The notes under the pieces are model-generated. The model saw only the letters and a list, made by a program, of their open reading frames with translations. It did no database searches and was not told the origin of the DNA. Below are positions 44,001-50,245 of a DNA stretch of 64,000 bases, piece by piece. Source of the stretch: CAZSXU01 sp964610505 (GTDB lineage: Bacteria; Arandabacterota; Arandabacteria; JAGLYR01); the NCBI GenBank assembly GCA_964610505.1, contig CAZSXU010000012.1, positions 1 through 64,000 on the forward strand, written 5' to 3'. Numbering within the stretch: position 1 is the first letter of the stretch; each line of letters starts with the position of its first letter. A program made the position numbers and the translations under genes.

Positions 44001-44134
44001 GTGAAGAGGGCTCCCGCATCGGTGCTGACGCCCGGTCCTCCGCTTTGAGCAAGAGCAGGGTTGGTGGAGAGGATGTAGAACTGACCCAGTAGACACAGTG
44101 CTGCCACCCACAATGCCTTTCGGCTGATCCTCAT
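41009..44134 (-). CDS. large secreted protein with Fn3 repeats and FlgD/T9SS-like C-terminal domain
   Basis: On the minus strand the ATG at 44134 has GGAGG upstream and begins a signal peptide (M-R-I-S-R-K-A-L-W-V-A-A-L, cleavage near A-L-A-Q); 1041 residues. The first half is an exported domain I recognise only as a recurrent FCB type: D-P-I-L-A-V-G-E-T-H-I-V-E, V-I-Y-D-H-H-A-E-R-W, D-Y-P-G-L-G-F-D-D-D. From about residue 560 there are three Fn3-like repeats with regular cysteines (each with E-D/E-G-x-x-V-Y/F-R) and P-x-x-P-x-x-C starts. A final Cys-containing domain follows. The last 85 residues are the sorting-type module (N-F-P-N-P-F-S-P, W-D-G-R-N, G-I-Y-F-Y-R-V). Probably cell-surface or secreted; no catalytic motif seen. 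Confidence 0.83.
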   Translation of the reverse strand: MRISRKALWVAALCLLGQFYILSTNPALAQSGGPGVSTDAGALFTVTKSGLYPAAERASLDTWVPPRVGPVDAETLEKMKSMPLPADFWMWQASADQDPAGSGGRVDPAPPLQNDFQGIPRTSSIPPDPILAVGETHIVELVNRTASIFRKSGTLETSITLATWFSNVSPPSHGPFDPKVIYDHHAERWVILALATDDSTESYYLVSVSDDSDPMGDWWNWKLDAALDGSTPSDNWADYPGLGFDDDEAVYITSNQIEYGVGFDYAKLRILKKAEIYWTGSGSVISWYDFWDWNDVNGHPAFTWKPAHVFGDPDPAADQYLAGIRHLVGGGASIVTVWAVHDAGTLVPSLTRHATVSVRPFSYPPDAPQPGNPAVWDSIDTGACAHMQDVQFRFGHLYCTFCERWDFGSGDEVCAIRYLKIDIVSKTAVIDKTYGKDYHAYYYPAIYTDNNRHIFIVFNRSSTDEYPGCRYTALYTGDTDTRSSQTLRDGEGNYEDLDAYGRNRWGDYSGIGVDPCDDLTIWMCSEYATASSTVWGTWIGATGHDCWPPETPMNLAASDSGCDAVTITWDDACTEEGYDVYRLDVGMIGSVDANETEYVDMTAEPCSVYTYWVQSINGCGPSSSSNMDTGIRLGIPDPPVNCLASDDICDHVKITWNTTTPYSCHEDGFTVYRFSTPIGTVYYPNTVYFDEGTPCAQGMYSVEAFNSCGTSARSNGDAGVRLRVPSPPTACQASDHNSLWVRVDWTDNASGPCNEDGFKVFRGPTLIGTTPPDETAYYDVGVDPCDNVYTYSVRATNICGDSPLCADDGVRPCPPVCPVCPTIFPPSPGKSRSDTLWIQVLVKSALWNWVPLPECAEIGVYDADLCVGGICWRGDTTEVVAWGDDPGTPEVDGFICGNPIRFKIIDHDENDSCWAEATFEGGDKFCDDDIVVVDLWCGVTGTEEDARMEWTDGVAQNFPNPFSPETVIEYELSQPGPVTVRVFNVEGELVRSLVGGMEQAGRHRVAWDGRNDAGEGMAPGIYFYRVETEQLQTMKKMVLMR

Positions 44135-44208
44135 TCGGGCACCTCCTTGGACGGTCGAGAGTTGCCGGTCCATAAACATAGACCCCGATATCTTCCGAAT
44201 TGTGCGGT

Positions 44209-44237
44209 ATTGTAACATGTTGTGCCAAATAAGTCAA
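44209..44237 (-). promoter_or_regulatory. sigma-70 promoter of the large secreted Fn3 protein
   Basis: Read on the minus strand: TTGACT (44237-44232), exactly 17 bases, TACAAT (44214-44209), about 75 bases before the ATG at 44134. It diverges from the perR promoter, whose -35 begins 69 bases away. Confidence 0.65.
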
Positions 44238-44305
44238 TATCTGGATGTTGATAGTCTCCCCTGCCAATTGATGATCACAATTCTGATTCTCGGGTCAGAT
44301 TTCCC

Positions 44306-44334
44306 TTGACGCTGAGACCGCCAATCGCTATATT
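44306..44334 (+). promoter_or_regulatory. strong sigma-70 promoter of the perR oxidative-stress island
   Basis: TTGACG (44306-44311), exactly 17 bases, TATATT (44329-44334), about 46 bases before the regulator start. The operator-like site described next begins at the following base and would cover the transcription start. Confidence 0.75.
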
Positions 44335-44353
44335 GATAGTAAGAATCATTCCT
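44335..44353 (+). promoter_or_regulatory. Fur/PerR-type operator
   Basis: GATAGTAAGAATCATTCCT matches the 19-base Fur consensus GATAATGATAATCATTATC at 13 of 19 positions, best in the first half and the AATCATT core. It overlaps the expected transcription start of the perR-like gene, so autoregulation is likely. Which metal or peroxide signal controls it is not shown by the site alone. Confidence 0.6.
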
Positions 44354-44380
44354 GTTACTGTTTCTGAAGGGGTGGGCATC

Positions 44381-44872
44381 ATGATCTCGCCACGCAGGAC
44401 CCGAATGACAGCGCAGCGGAAGATCATCCTCGAAGAGATTGAGAACACGCGGGCGCACCCGGCCGCCCATGAGGTCTACGAGATGGTGCGGCGGAGACTT
44501 CCGAGGATCAGTCTGGGGACGGTATACCGGAATCTCGAGGTTCTTTCCGAGTATGGCCTCATCCGGCGCATGGATCTCGGAGACGGGCAGTACCACTACG
44601 ACGGCAACACCGAAGAGCACTATCACGTGCGATGCACGGAGTGCGGCCGGATCACGGACTTGTTCATGGATCCGGTCTGTGATCTGGAAGGCACGATCGC
44701 TAGACAGACAGGCTATGAGATTGCCGGGTATCGGCTGGACTTCTTCGGTCTGTGCCCTGTGTGCAGGCGGACCAGGGAAAGCGAGAACACCGCCGCTCCG
44801 CCGGTGCTCGGGTCAAGGAAGTCTAGCGAACAAGGGGAGGAGAACCATGAAGGAGGGAACCAAAGTGGCTAG
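44381..44872 (+). CDS. perR: PerR/Fur-family peroxide- or iron-responsive repressor
   Basis: 163 residues from the ATG at 44381 (AAGGGGTGG upstream). The winged-helix part has T-A-Q-R-K-I-I-L-E-E-I, H-P-A-A-H-E-V-Y and I-S-L-G-T-V-Y-R-N-L-E-V-L-S-E-Y-G-L-I. The metal and dimer region has Q-Y-H-Y-D-G-N-T-E-E-H-Y-H-V-R-C-T-E-C-G-R and C-P-V-C, the Zn cysteines. An Asp in Y-D-G-N at the position typical of PerR, and the downstream gene content, favour peroxide sensing over iron sensing. The C-terminal 30 residues are an unstructured tail overlapping the rubrerythrin start by 26 bases. First gene of the stress island. Confidence 0.88.
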   Translation: MISPRRTRMTAQRKIILEEIENTRAHPAAHEVYEMVRRRLPRISLGTVYRNLEVLSEYGLIRRMDLGDGQYHYDGNTEEHYHVRCTECGRITDLFMDPVCDLEGTIARQTGYEIAGYRLDFFGLCPVCRRTRESENTAAPPVLGSRKSSEQGEENHEGGNQSG

Positions 44873-45440
44873 TCTCAAGGGAACCCAAACGGAGAAGAAC
44901 ATCCTGACGGCGTTTGCGGGAGAATCGCAGGCGAGAAACCGCTATACCTACTTCGCCAGCCAGGCGAAAAAGGATGGATTCGTACAGGTCTCGGCCGTCT
45001 TCGAGGAGACGGCCAACCAGGAGAAAGAGCACGCCAAGCGCCTGTTCAAAATGCTCGAGGGTGGGGAGGTGGAGGTCCGGGCTACGTTTCCGGCCGGTGT
45101 GATCGGAACCACGGCGGAGAATCTCAAGGAGTCCGCCGCCGGCGAGAACCACGAATGGACGGATATGTATCCGGGATTCGCCAAGGTCGCGCGCGAGGAA
45201 GGGTTCGAGGACATCGCAAACATCTTCGAATCGATCGCCGTGGCCGAGAAACAGCACGAGAAACGGTACCAGGGACTGCTTGCAAACATCAATGCTGGAA
45301 CCGTCTTCAAAAAGGACGAGGCCATTGTCTGGCGCTGCCGAAACTGTGGATACCTGCACACGGGAACGGACGCTCCGGATGAATGTCCGGCCTGCGCGCA
45401 TCCTCAGGCCCATTTCGAGATGCTGTGTGAAAACTGGTAA
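44847..45440 (+). CDS. rbr: rubrerythrin
   Basis: Diiron peroxidase reducing H2O2 in anaerobes with electrons from rubredoxin or NAD(P)H oxidoreductases. 197 residues from the ATG at 44847 (GGGGAGGAG upstream). The ferritin-like four-helix bundle shows N-I-L-T-A-F-A-G-E-S-Q-A-R-N-R-Y, F-E-E-T-A-N-Q-E-K-E-H-A, and F-E-S-I-A-V-A-E-K-Q-H-E-K-R-Y, giving the usual E/E-x-x-H ligands. The C-terminal rubredoxin-like domain has C-R-N-C-G-Y and C-P-A-C-A-H. Its start lies inside the perR-like gene, so the repressor and this enzyme are coupled in translation. A long hairpin follows. Confidence 0.95.
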   Translation: MKEGTKVASLKGTQTEKNILTAFAGESQARNRYTYFASQAKKDGFVQVSAVFEETANQEKEHAKRLFKMLEGGEVEVRATFPAGVIGTTAENLKESAAGENHEWTDMYPGFAKVAREEGFEDIANIFESIAVAEKQHEKRYQGLLANINAGTVFKKDEAIVWRCRNCGYLHTGTDAPDECPACAHPQAHFEMLCENW

Positions 45441-45445
45441 GTTCT

Positions 45446-45479
45446 TTCACGGCCCGGCGGCAACTCGCCGGGCCGTGAA
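45446..45479 (+). terminator. 14-bp hairpin after rubrerythrin
   Basis: TTCACGGCCCGGCG (45446-45459), loop GCAACT, CGCCGGGCCGTGAA (45466-45479), six bases after the stop. A very stable perfect stem without a T-run. It may end the perR-rbr transcript or stabilise its 3' end. Confidence 0.65.
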
Positions 45480-45488
45480 TGAACTAGA

Positions 45489-45568
45489 GAAGTAGACAAT
45501 AGATAGTAGAGAGTAGATCTCGGAGAAGAGCATCATAGACAGTGATAGCCGGGGCATCTTGCCCGGGG
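45489..45568. repeat. short-word tandem tract plus small palindrome
   Basis: Positions 45489-45518 are a degenerate tandem of the words AGTAGA and ATAGATAGT. At 45548-45568 an imperfect GCCGGGGCA / TGCCCGGGG palindrome follows, similar to the small stems at 38625 and 13202. No coding content. Confidence 0.4.
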
Positions 45569-45587
45569 ATCGAACCCGGAGGACATC

Positions 45588-46136
45588 ATGCATGCAATGA
45601 CGGCGGCGAATCTTCGGAGCGCCCACGGGGGCGAGTCAATGGCCTTCCAGAGGTACACCGTCTGGGGTGCTCGCGCGGCGGAAGAAGGATTCCCGAATGT
45701 CGCGCGTCTCTTCGAGGCCATCGCGTTTGCCGAACAGGTCCACGCCGGGAATCACTTCCGGGAGCTGGCGGACGAAAACGGGGATTCTCTCGTTGCGTCG
45801 ATGGTGGGATTCGGACTCGGGAAGACGGTTGAGAACTTGGGGGGAGCCATCGACGGAGAGCTGTTCGAAGTGACCGAGATGTATCCTGCCTACGTTGAGA
45901 CTGCCAACCTGCAGGCGGAGAGCGGAGCGAAGCGGAGCTTCCTCTATGCTCTGGAAGCCGAGAAGATTCACGCGGCGATGTTCACCCAGGCGAAGCAGGC
46001 TGTGGAGACGGACCACGACATCGAGCTGGGCCCGATCCAGGTCTGCGGCCGGTGTGGATATACCCATGAGGGAGAGACGCCGGACCGCTGCCCGGTTTGC
46101 GGAGTGAGCGGAGAGCGGTTCAAGACGTTTGAATAA
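45588..46136 (+). CDS. rubrerythrin-family protein (second)
   Basis: 182 residues; GGAGG five bases before the ATG at 45588. The bundle has A-N-L-R-S-A-H-G-G-E-S-M-A-F-Q-R-Y, F-E-A-I-A-F-A-E-Q-V-H-A-G-N, E-M-Y-P-A-Y-V-E-T-A and F-L-Y-A-L-E-A-E-K-I-H-A. The C-terminal rubredoxin-like part reads C-G-R-C-G-Y-T-H-E-G and C-P-V-C-G-V. It is more diverged than the copy at 44847; the H-G-G-E-S-M-A-F-Q-R-Y start is typical of a separate rubrerythrin subfamily. Likely a second peroxidase with a different electron donor or kinetics. Confidence 0.9.
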   Translation: MHAMTAANLRSAHGGESMAFQRYTVWGARAAEEGFPNVARLFEAIAFAEQVHAGNHFRELADENGDSLVASMVGFGLGKTVENLGGAIDGELFEVTEMYPAYVETANLQAESGAKRSFLYALEAEKIHAAMFTQAKQAVETDHDIELGPIQVCGRCGYTHEGETPDRCPVCGVSGERFKTFE

Positions 46137-46163
46137 TCTGTAAGTGCGCTCGAGGAGGGAACA

Positions 46164-46619
46164 ATGAGCACATTCGGTTCGGCGGATGAAGTCCTGGATT
46201 TCGCCATCGAGAAGGAACAGGAGGCCTCGGAGTTCTACAGCGATCTGGCCGGAAGAATGGAGAATCCCGCGATGAAGAAAATCTTCGAGGGGTTCGCTCG
46301 GGAAGAGATGGGACACAAGGCGAAACTAACGAAGGTGAAGGAGGGCAAGCGGCTGGGTAAGAGTGAGGCTAAGGTGATGGACCTCAAAATAGCAGACTAT
46401 CTCGTGGACGTCGAGCCCCAACCCGAGATGGAGTACCAGGATGCACTGATTCTGGCGATGAAGAAGGAGAAGGCGGCCTTTCGGCTCTACAGCGATCTTG
46501 CAACGGCCGCCGGGGATGGCGAACTTCAGGATCTGTTCCTCTCCCTCGCACAGGAGGAGGCGAAGCACAAGCTTCGATTCGAGCTGGAGTACGACGACAA
46601 CGTCTTGCGGTGGAACTGA
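46164..46619 (+). CDS. ferritin-like diiron protein without rubredoxin domain
   Basis: 151 residues, GAGGAGG upstream. Two helical hairpins repeat the same ligand pattern: A-I-E-K-E-Q-E-A-S-E-F-Y-S-D-L-A with E-E-M-G-H-K, and A-M-K-K-E-K-A-A-F-R-L-Y-S-D-L-A with Q-E-E-A-K-H-K. This is the erythrin-type arrangement expected for a diiron site. There is no rubredoxin-like tail, so electrons must come from a separate carrier or it acts as an iron store. Lies 28 bases after the second rubrerythrin and 25 before tpx. Confidence 0.85.
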   Translation: MSTFGSADEVLDFAIEKEQEASEFYSDLAGRMENPAMKKIFEGFAREEMGHKAKLTKVKEGKRLGKSEAKVMDLKIADYLVDVEPQPEMEYQDALILAMKKEKAAFRLYSDLATAAGDGELQDLFLSLAQEEAKHKLRFELEYDDNVLRWN

Positions 46620-46644
46620 GCCGAGGGATACCTAGGGGGTACAC

Positions 46645-47160
46645 ATGAAAGAGCGAACAGGGTTCTTCACGATGAAGGGGAATCCACTGACCTTGCTTGG
46701 GAACGACGTCAAGGTCGGTGACAAGGCTCCGGACTTCCAGGTGGTGGACAATGACCTGGGGCCGGTGACGCTCGCTGATTTCAAAGGGAAGGTGCTGATT
46801 CTGTCGGCGGTCACGTCGCTGGATACCGCCACGTGCGATACGGAGACGCGGAGATTCAACGATGAAGCGACGAAACTGGGCGGGGACGTGGTCATCGTCA
46901 CGGTGAGCATGGATCTTCCCTTCGCACAAAAACGGTGGTGCGGAGCGGCCGGCATCGACCGTGTCCAGACGGTGTCGGACTACAAGGACGCGTCCTTCGG
47001 CGAAGCCTACGGTGTCCTCATCAAGGAGCTTCGCCTACTGGCCAGAACCGTGTTCGTCGTGGATCGTGATGGGGTCGTGCAGTACGTGCAGCGCGTCCAG
47101 GAAGGCTCCGAAGAGCCGAACTATGACGAAGTCCTGAGCGCGATCGGCGCGCTCGCGTAA
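46645..47160 (+). CDS. tpx: thiol peroxidase (atypical 2-Cys peroxiredoxin)
   Basis: Reduces H2O2 and organic peroxides. 171 residues with AGGGGG before the ATG. Peroxiredoxin fold with V-G-D-K-A-P-D-F, the peroxidatic S-L-D-T-A-T-C64-D-T-E-T-R (family usually S-I-D-T-x-V-C), and resolving C99 in K-R-W-C-G-A-A-G-I. The 35-residue spacing between them is typical of Tpx. Ends in the dfx leader with 31 bases between genes, so co-expression with the superoxide reductase is likely. Confidence 0.94.
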   Translation: MKERTGFFTMKGNPLTLLGNDVKVGDKAPDFQVVDNDLGPVTLADFKGKVLILSAVTSLDTATCDTETRRFNDEATKLGGDVVIVTVSMDLPFAQKRWCGAAGIDRVQTVSDYKDASFGEAYGVLIKELRLLARTVFVVDRDGVVQYVQRVQEGSEEPNYDEVLSAIGALA

Positions 47161-47191
47161 TGCGGAAAGTCAACCTGTGGAGAGGTGAACC

Positions 47192-47566
47192 ATGGCGGAG
47201 AAACTGGAGATCTACAAGTGCAATGTCTGTGGGAACATTGTGGAAGTTCTTCACGGCGGCCAGGGGAAGCTGGTCTGTTGCGGTGCCCCGATGCAGCGGA
47301 TGGACGAAAACACCGTGGACGCGGCCAAAGAGAAGCATGTCCCGATCATCGAGAAAGTGGACGGCGCATTCAAGGTATCGGTCGGCAGCGTCGCCCATCC
47401 GATGGAGACGGAACACTACATCGAGTGGATTGAACTCGTGGCGGACGGAAAAGCCTATCGCCAGTTTTTGAGTCCGGGCGGGAAGCCCGAGGCCATGTTC
47501 TGCATTGAAGCGGAAACAGTGACGGCCAGGGAGTACTGCAGCCTGCATGGACTGTGGAAAGGATAG
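47192..47566 (+). CDS. dfx: desulfoferrodoxin / superoxide reductase (two-iron type)
   Basis: Reduces superoxide to peroxide without making O2, a hallmark of anaerobes. 124 residues. The N-terminal desulforedoxin-like centre I has C10-x2-C13 and C29-C30. The catalytic centre II shows E-K-H-V-P (Glu and His), V-A-H-P-M, E-H-Y-I and C-S-L-H-G, which supply the His4-Cys iron site. The peroxide it makes would be handled by the neighbouring rubrerythrins and Tpx. Its 3' end almost touches the ferritin gene. Confidence 0.96.
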   Translation: MAEKLEIYKCNVCGNIVEVLHGGQGKLVCCGAPMQRMDENTVDAAKEKHVPIIEKVDGAFKVSVGSVAHPMETEHYIEWIELVADGKAYRQFLSPGGKPEAMFCIEAETVTAREYCSLHGLWKG

Positions 47567-47571
47567 GGATG

Positions 47572-48087
47572 ATGTTGAAGAGGACGATTGAGAAGGCGCT
47601 CAACCAGCAGATCAACGCGGAGATGTATTCCGCCTACCTGTACCTCTCGATGTCGACGTACTTCGAGTCGCTCAGCCTGCCCGGATTTGCCGGCTGGATG
47701 AAGGTGCAGGCGCAGGAAGAGATGTCCCACGCCATGAAGATCTATGATTTCGTCCACGAGCGCGGCGGGGCGGTCAAGCTGATGCCGATCGACGGCCCTC
47801 CTGTGAAGTGGGCGTCACCGGTTGCGGTGTTCGAAGCGACGTTGGCGCACGAACGGAAGGTGACGGGCCTGATCAACAAGCTGGTCGATCTGGCCATCAA
47901 AGAGAAGGACCACGCGTCCAATATTTTCCTCCAGTGGTTCGTAACGGAGCAGGTCGAGGAAGAGGCGTCCGCCGACGAACTGCTGCAGCAGCTCAAGCGG
48001 ATCGGGAATGCGGGCCATGCACTCCTGATGATGGACAAGGAAATGGGACGGCGCACCTTCACCGCTCCAGCGGAAGAGGGAGCGTAG
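47572..48087 (+). CDS. ftn: ferritin (FtnA-like)
   Basis: Iron-storage four-helix protein with ferroxidase activity. I use the second of two adjacent ATGs (47569, 47572) because M-L-K-R-T-I-E-K-A-L-N matches the family start; AAGGA lies eight bases upstream. 171 residues. Ligand motifs: Q-I-N-A-E-M-Y-S-A-Y-L-Y-L-S-M, Q-A-Q-E-E-M-S-H-A-M-K, and later F-V-T-E-Q-V-E-E-E-A-S. This is a classical bacterial non-haem ferritin, unlike the rubrerythrin-like proteins on either side. It would remove ferrous iron and limit Fenton chemistry. Confidence 0.93.
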   Translation: MLKRTIEKALNQQINAEMYSAYLYLSMSTYFESLSLPGFAGWMKVQAQEEMSHAMKIYDFVHERGGAVKLMPIDGPPVKWASPVAVFEATLAHERKVTGLINKLVDLAIKEKDHASNIFLQWFVTEQVEEEASADELLQQLKRIGNAGHALLMMDKEMGRRTFTAPAEEGA

Positions 48088-48238
48088 GCGAAGCGGGATC
48101 CCATCCGGCCCGAGCGCGAACGGTTTACAGGGCGCATCGCCTCACCGTTCGTCCCGAGTGCCGCAGGCCATGGCCAACGGCCCGGCGGTGCGGTGTATCG
48201 AGGGATGAGCCGCGCGGCATTCTAGAGGAGGCATGATC

Positions 48239-48751
48239 ATGACCAGTGTTCAGAGTAGCCTGGCCGAGGGACTGCTCAAGGCCATCAAGGCGGAAAACGA
48301 CGGGTACTATTTCTACTCGACCGCGGCGGAGACCACGTCCGACGCGAAGGGCTCGGAAGTGTTCAAGACGCTGGCCGCTGAAGAGCAGGACCACATCCGG
48401 TTCCTGAAAGCGCAGTACGAGTCGGTGCTCAAGACCGGCCGGGTGGACACGGGCGTGAAGCTGGGCCCGAAGGCAGACCTCTCGGATGCATCTCCTATCT
48501 TCTCGGATGAGATTCGGAAGAACATTGCCCGGGCGGACCGGGAAATGAGCGCGCTGTCCATCGGCATCCAACTCGAGCTCTCTGCGGTGAACTACTACAA
48601 GGAACAGGCGGAGGCCGCAGGGGAGGGGCCTGTTCGGGAGTTCTTCACCGAGCTGGCTGATTGGGAGCTCGGGCATTATTACGCGCTCGTCCGGCAGGAA
48701 GAGCTGTTGAAGGACGAGTACTGGGCCGCGGCCGGTTTTGAGCCGTTCTAG
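48239..48751 (+). CDS. ferritin-like diiron protein
   Basis: 170 residues from the ATG at 48239 (GAGGAGG seven bases upstream; an ATG at 48233 is too close to it). Motifs: A-I-K-A-E-N-D-G-Y-Y-F-Y, L-A-A-E-E-Q-D-H-I-R-F-L, S-I-G-I-Q-L-E-L-S-A-V-N-Y-Y and L-A-D-W-E-L-G-H-Y-Y-A-L. The doubled E...E-x-x-H pattern fits an erythrin-like diiron carboxylate protein without rubredoxin tail. Separated from ferritin by 151 bases with no gene. Function beyond iron or peroxide chemistry is unknown. Confidence 0.85.
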   Translation: MTSVQSSLAEGLLKAIKAENDGYYFYSTAAETTSDAKGSEVFKTLAAEEQDHIRFLKAQYESVLKTGRVDTGVKLGPKADLSDASPIFSDEIRKNIARADREMSALSIGIQLELSAVNYYKEQAEAAGEGPVREFFTELADWELGHYYALVRQEELLKDEYWAAAGFEPF

Positions 48752-48850
48752 AGCCGATCACCGGGAGACTCCGTTCCCGACCATCGGGAGTTCGCTCTCT
48801 GGATGAGAGCGAAGCGGGACCCGAGTGAGACTCTTCAAGGGAGGCACACG

Positions 48851-49354
48851 ATGGGTGTTCGTTTTAACGTAGATGAGATCCTCGAGATGGCCGAGACCAT
48901 CGAGGCCAACGGTGAGAGGTTTTACTACCGTGCAGCGGAGCTGGTTTCGGACCCCGATGCGCGTTCCATGCTGATGGGGTTAGCCGAGGCCGAAGTAGCT
49001 CACCGGAAGCTGTTCGCCGGCATGAGAAAGGACCTTCCCGCCCGTGAAAAGGGTGGAGGCATGGGCCCCCCGGACGAGGAAATGTCCGGGTATCTGAAAG
49101 CGTGGGCGGACGGCCAGGTGTTCGACGCCACGCGGGATGCGGCGGCCGACTTGACGGGGAATGAATCCCTGGAAGATATTCTCCGAATGGCGATGGACCG
49201 CGAGAAGGACTCTGTGGTTTTCTATGTGGGGCTCAAGTCCGCCACGCCGAAATCGTGGGGCCGCGAGAAGATCGATGCCATCATCGGCGAAGAGATGAAG
49301 CACATTGCCATACTGAATACGGAAATGGGGAAACTCCAAGGGCGGGTCAATTGA
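48851..49354 (+). CDS. ferritin-like diiron protein
   Basis: 167 residues; GGGAGG precedes the ATG at 48851. Helical pattern with I-L-E-M-A-E-T-I-E-A-N-G-E-R-F-Y, L-A-E-A-E-V-A-H-R-K-L-F, L-R-M-A-M-D-R-E-K-D-S-V-V-F-Y and I-G-E-E-M-K-H-I-A-I-L. The Glu and E-x-x-H positions match the rubrerythrin-like fold. A middle loop (G-G-G-M-G-P-P-D-E-E) separates the two hairpins. No rubredoxin domain. Fifth rubrerythrin-type member of the island, not counting classical ferritin. Confidence 0.83.
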   Translation: MGVRFNVDEILEMAETIEANGERFYYRAAELVSDPDARSMLMGLAEAEVAHRKLFAGMRKDLPAREKGGGMGPPDEEMSGYLKAWADGQVFDATRDAAADLTGNESLEDILRMAMDREKDSVVFYVGLKSATPKSWGREKIDAIIGEEMKHIAILNTEMGKLQGRVN

Positions 49355-49512
49355 GAGTGACAAGGCGACAGGGTGACAAGGTGACAACTCCAGAGAGGCG
49401 AGAGCCGCGGCGCAAGGCCCGTGTGGGACACGGGACAGTGGCACTCAGAACCAGAACTTAGAACTCAGAACCCAGAACGTAGAACTGGTTGGTCCGAGTG
49501 AAAGGAGAGAAC
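49355..49512. repeat. two short-word tandem tracts between ferritin-like genes
   Basis: Positions 49357-49387 are a degenerate tandem of GTGACAAGG-type words. Positions 49444-49487 are a degenerate tandem of AGAACTCAG/AGAACTTAG-type words. Both are 8-10-base units with few identical copies, like decayed minisatellites. No gene is visible here. Confidence 0.65.
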
Positions 49513-50022
49513 ATGACACTGGAGGAAGCCATCAACACGGCGATCGAGTATGAAATCAAGGTTCGGGACGCGTATGTGGACGCCGTCAGGCGGGCGAAGG
49601 ATGAGGTGGGAAGGAAGGTGTTTCACGTGCTGGCCCGCGAGGAAGTACATCACGTGGAGTACCTTGAAGAGAAGCTGCAGGAGCTCAAGACCACGGGCAC
49701 GGTGACGGCAGAGGGACTCCGAACCGCGATCCCATCCAAGGCCAAAATCGATGAGGCCGTAGGGCAAATGAAGGCACCGCTTCAGAAAGAGGACCGGGGG
49801 GAGGAGCTCGAGATGCTGCGTCACGCGCTGGACCTTGAAATCGAGACCGGCGCGTTCTACAAGAAGATGGTTGATGAGCTTCCCGTCGAAGAAAAACCGG
49901 TCTTCGCCCGCTTCCTGGAGATCGAAGAGGGTCACCGGGCCATCGTTCAGGCCGAGATCGATCACATGACGGGAATGGGGTTCTGGTTCGACATGCCGGA
50001 GTTCAGCCTTGAAATGGGGTAG
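49513..50022 (+). CDS. ferritin-like diiron protein (seventh of the run)
   Basis: 169 residues; AAAGGAGAG precedes the ATG at 49513. Motifs: A-I-N-T-A-I-E-Y-E-I-K-V-R-D-A-Y, L-A-R-E-E-V-H-H-V-E-Y-L, H-A-L-D-L-E-I-E-T-G-A-F-Y and F-L-E-I-E-E-G-H-R-A-I-V. A doubled erythrin-like diiron pattern with no rubredoxin domain; the tail reads W-F-D-M-P-E-F-S-L-E. Its TAG stop is the first three bases of the 181-bp repeat E, exactly as the second gdh ends in repeat D. Confidence 0.84.
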   Translation: MTLEEAINTAIEYEIKVRDAYVDAVRRAKDEVGRKVFHVLAREEVHHVEYLEEKLQELKTTGTVTAEGLRTAIPSKAKIDEAVGQMKAPLQKEDRGEELEMLRHALDLEIETGAFYKKMVDELPVEEKPVFARFLEIEEGHRAIVQAEIDHMTGMGFWFDMPEFSLEMG

Positions 50023-50200
50023 CCCGGGACATTCATCCGTCCCTGCTGCGAGACGGCCAGAACCTGCCTGGACTTCGTTGCGGCACCGGTTTCGATCCTC
50101 AGCGGAGCTAGGGCTACGCCTCCGGTCGAAACCAGCACCGCGCCTCGCCAGGCCGGTCCTATCCGCCTCTCGCTACGGGACGGCTGAATGTCCCGGGCTA
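50020..50200. repeat. 181-bp palindromic element E (TAGCCCGG family)
   Basis: Left end TAGCCCGGGACATTCATCCG; right end, read in reverse, TAGCCCGGGACATTCAGCCG: near-perfect terminal inverted repeats continuing to about 30 bases. Same length and shared interior core with element D (CGATCCTCAGCGGAGCTAGG, TCCGGTCGAAA). Further inside, GGTTTCGA faces TCGAAACC and GCCTGG faces CCAGGC, so the element folds into one long hairpin. Its TAG is the stop codon of the gene before it. Confidence 0.82.
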
Positions 50201-50245
50201 CGGGGGGTCTGTCTGATCTTCACGTAGACGATGGGTGAGGATTCA

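Noticed and set aside
45545..45580. Sequence resembling a tRNA T-arm (GGGATCGAACCCGG)
   Set aside because: No acceptor, D or anticodon arms fit on either strand; it is the flank of a small G+C palindrome.
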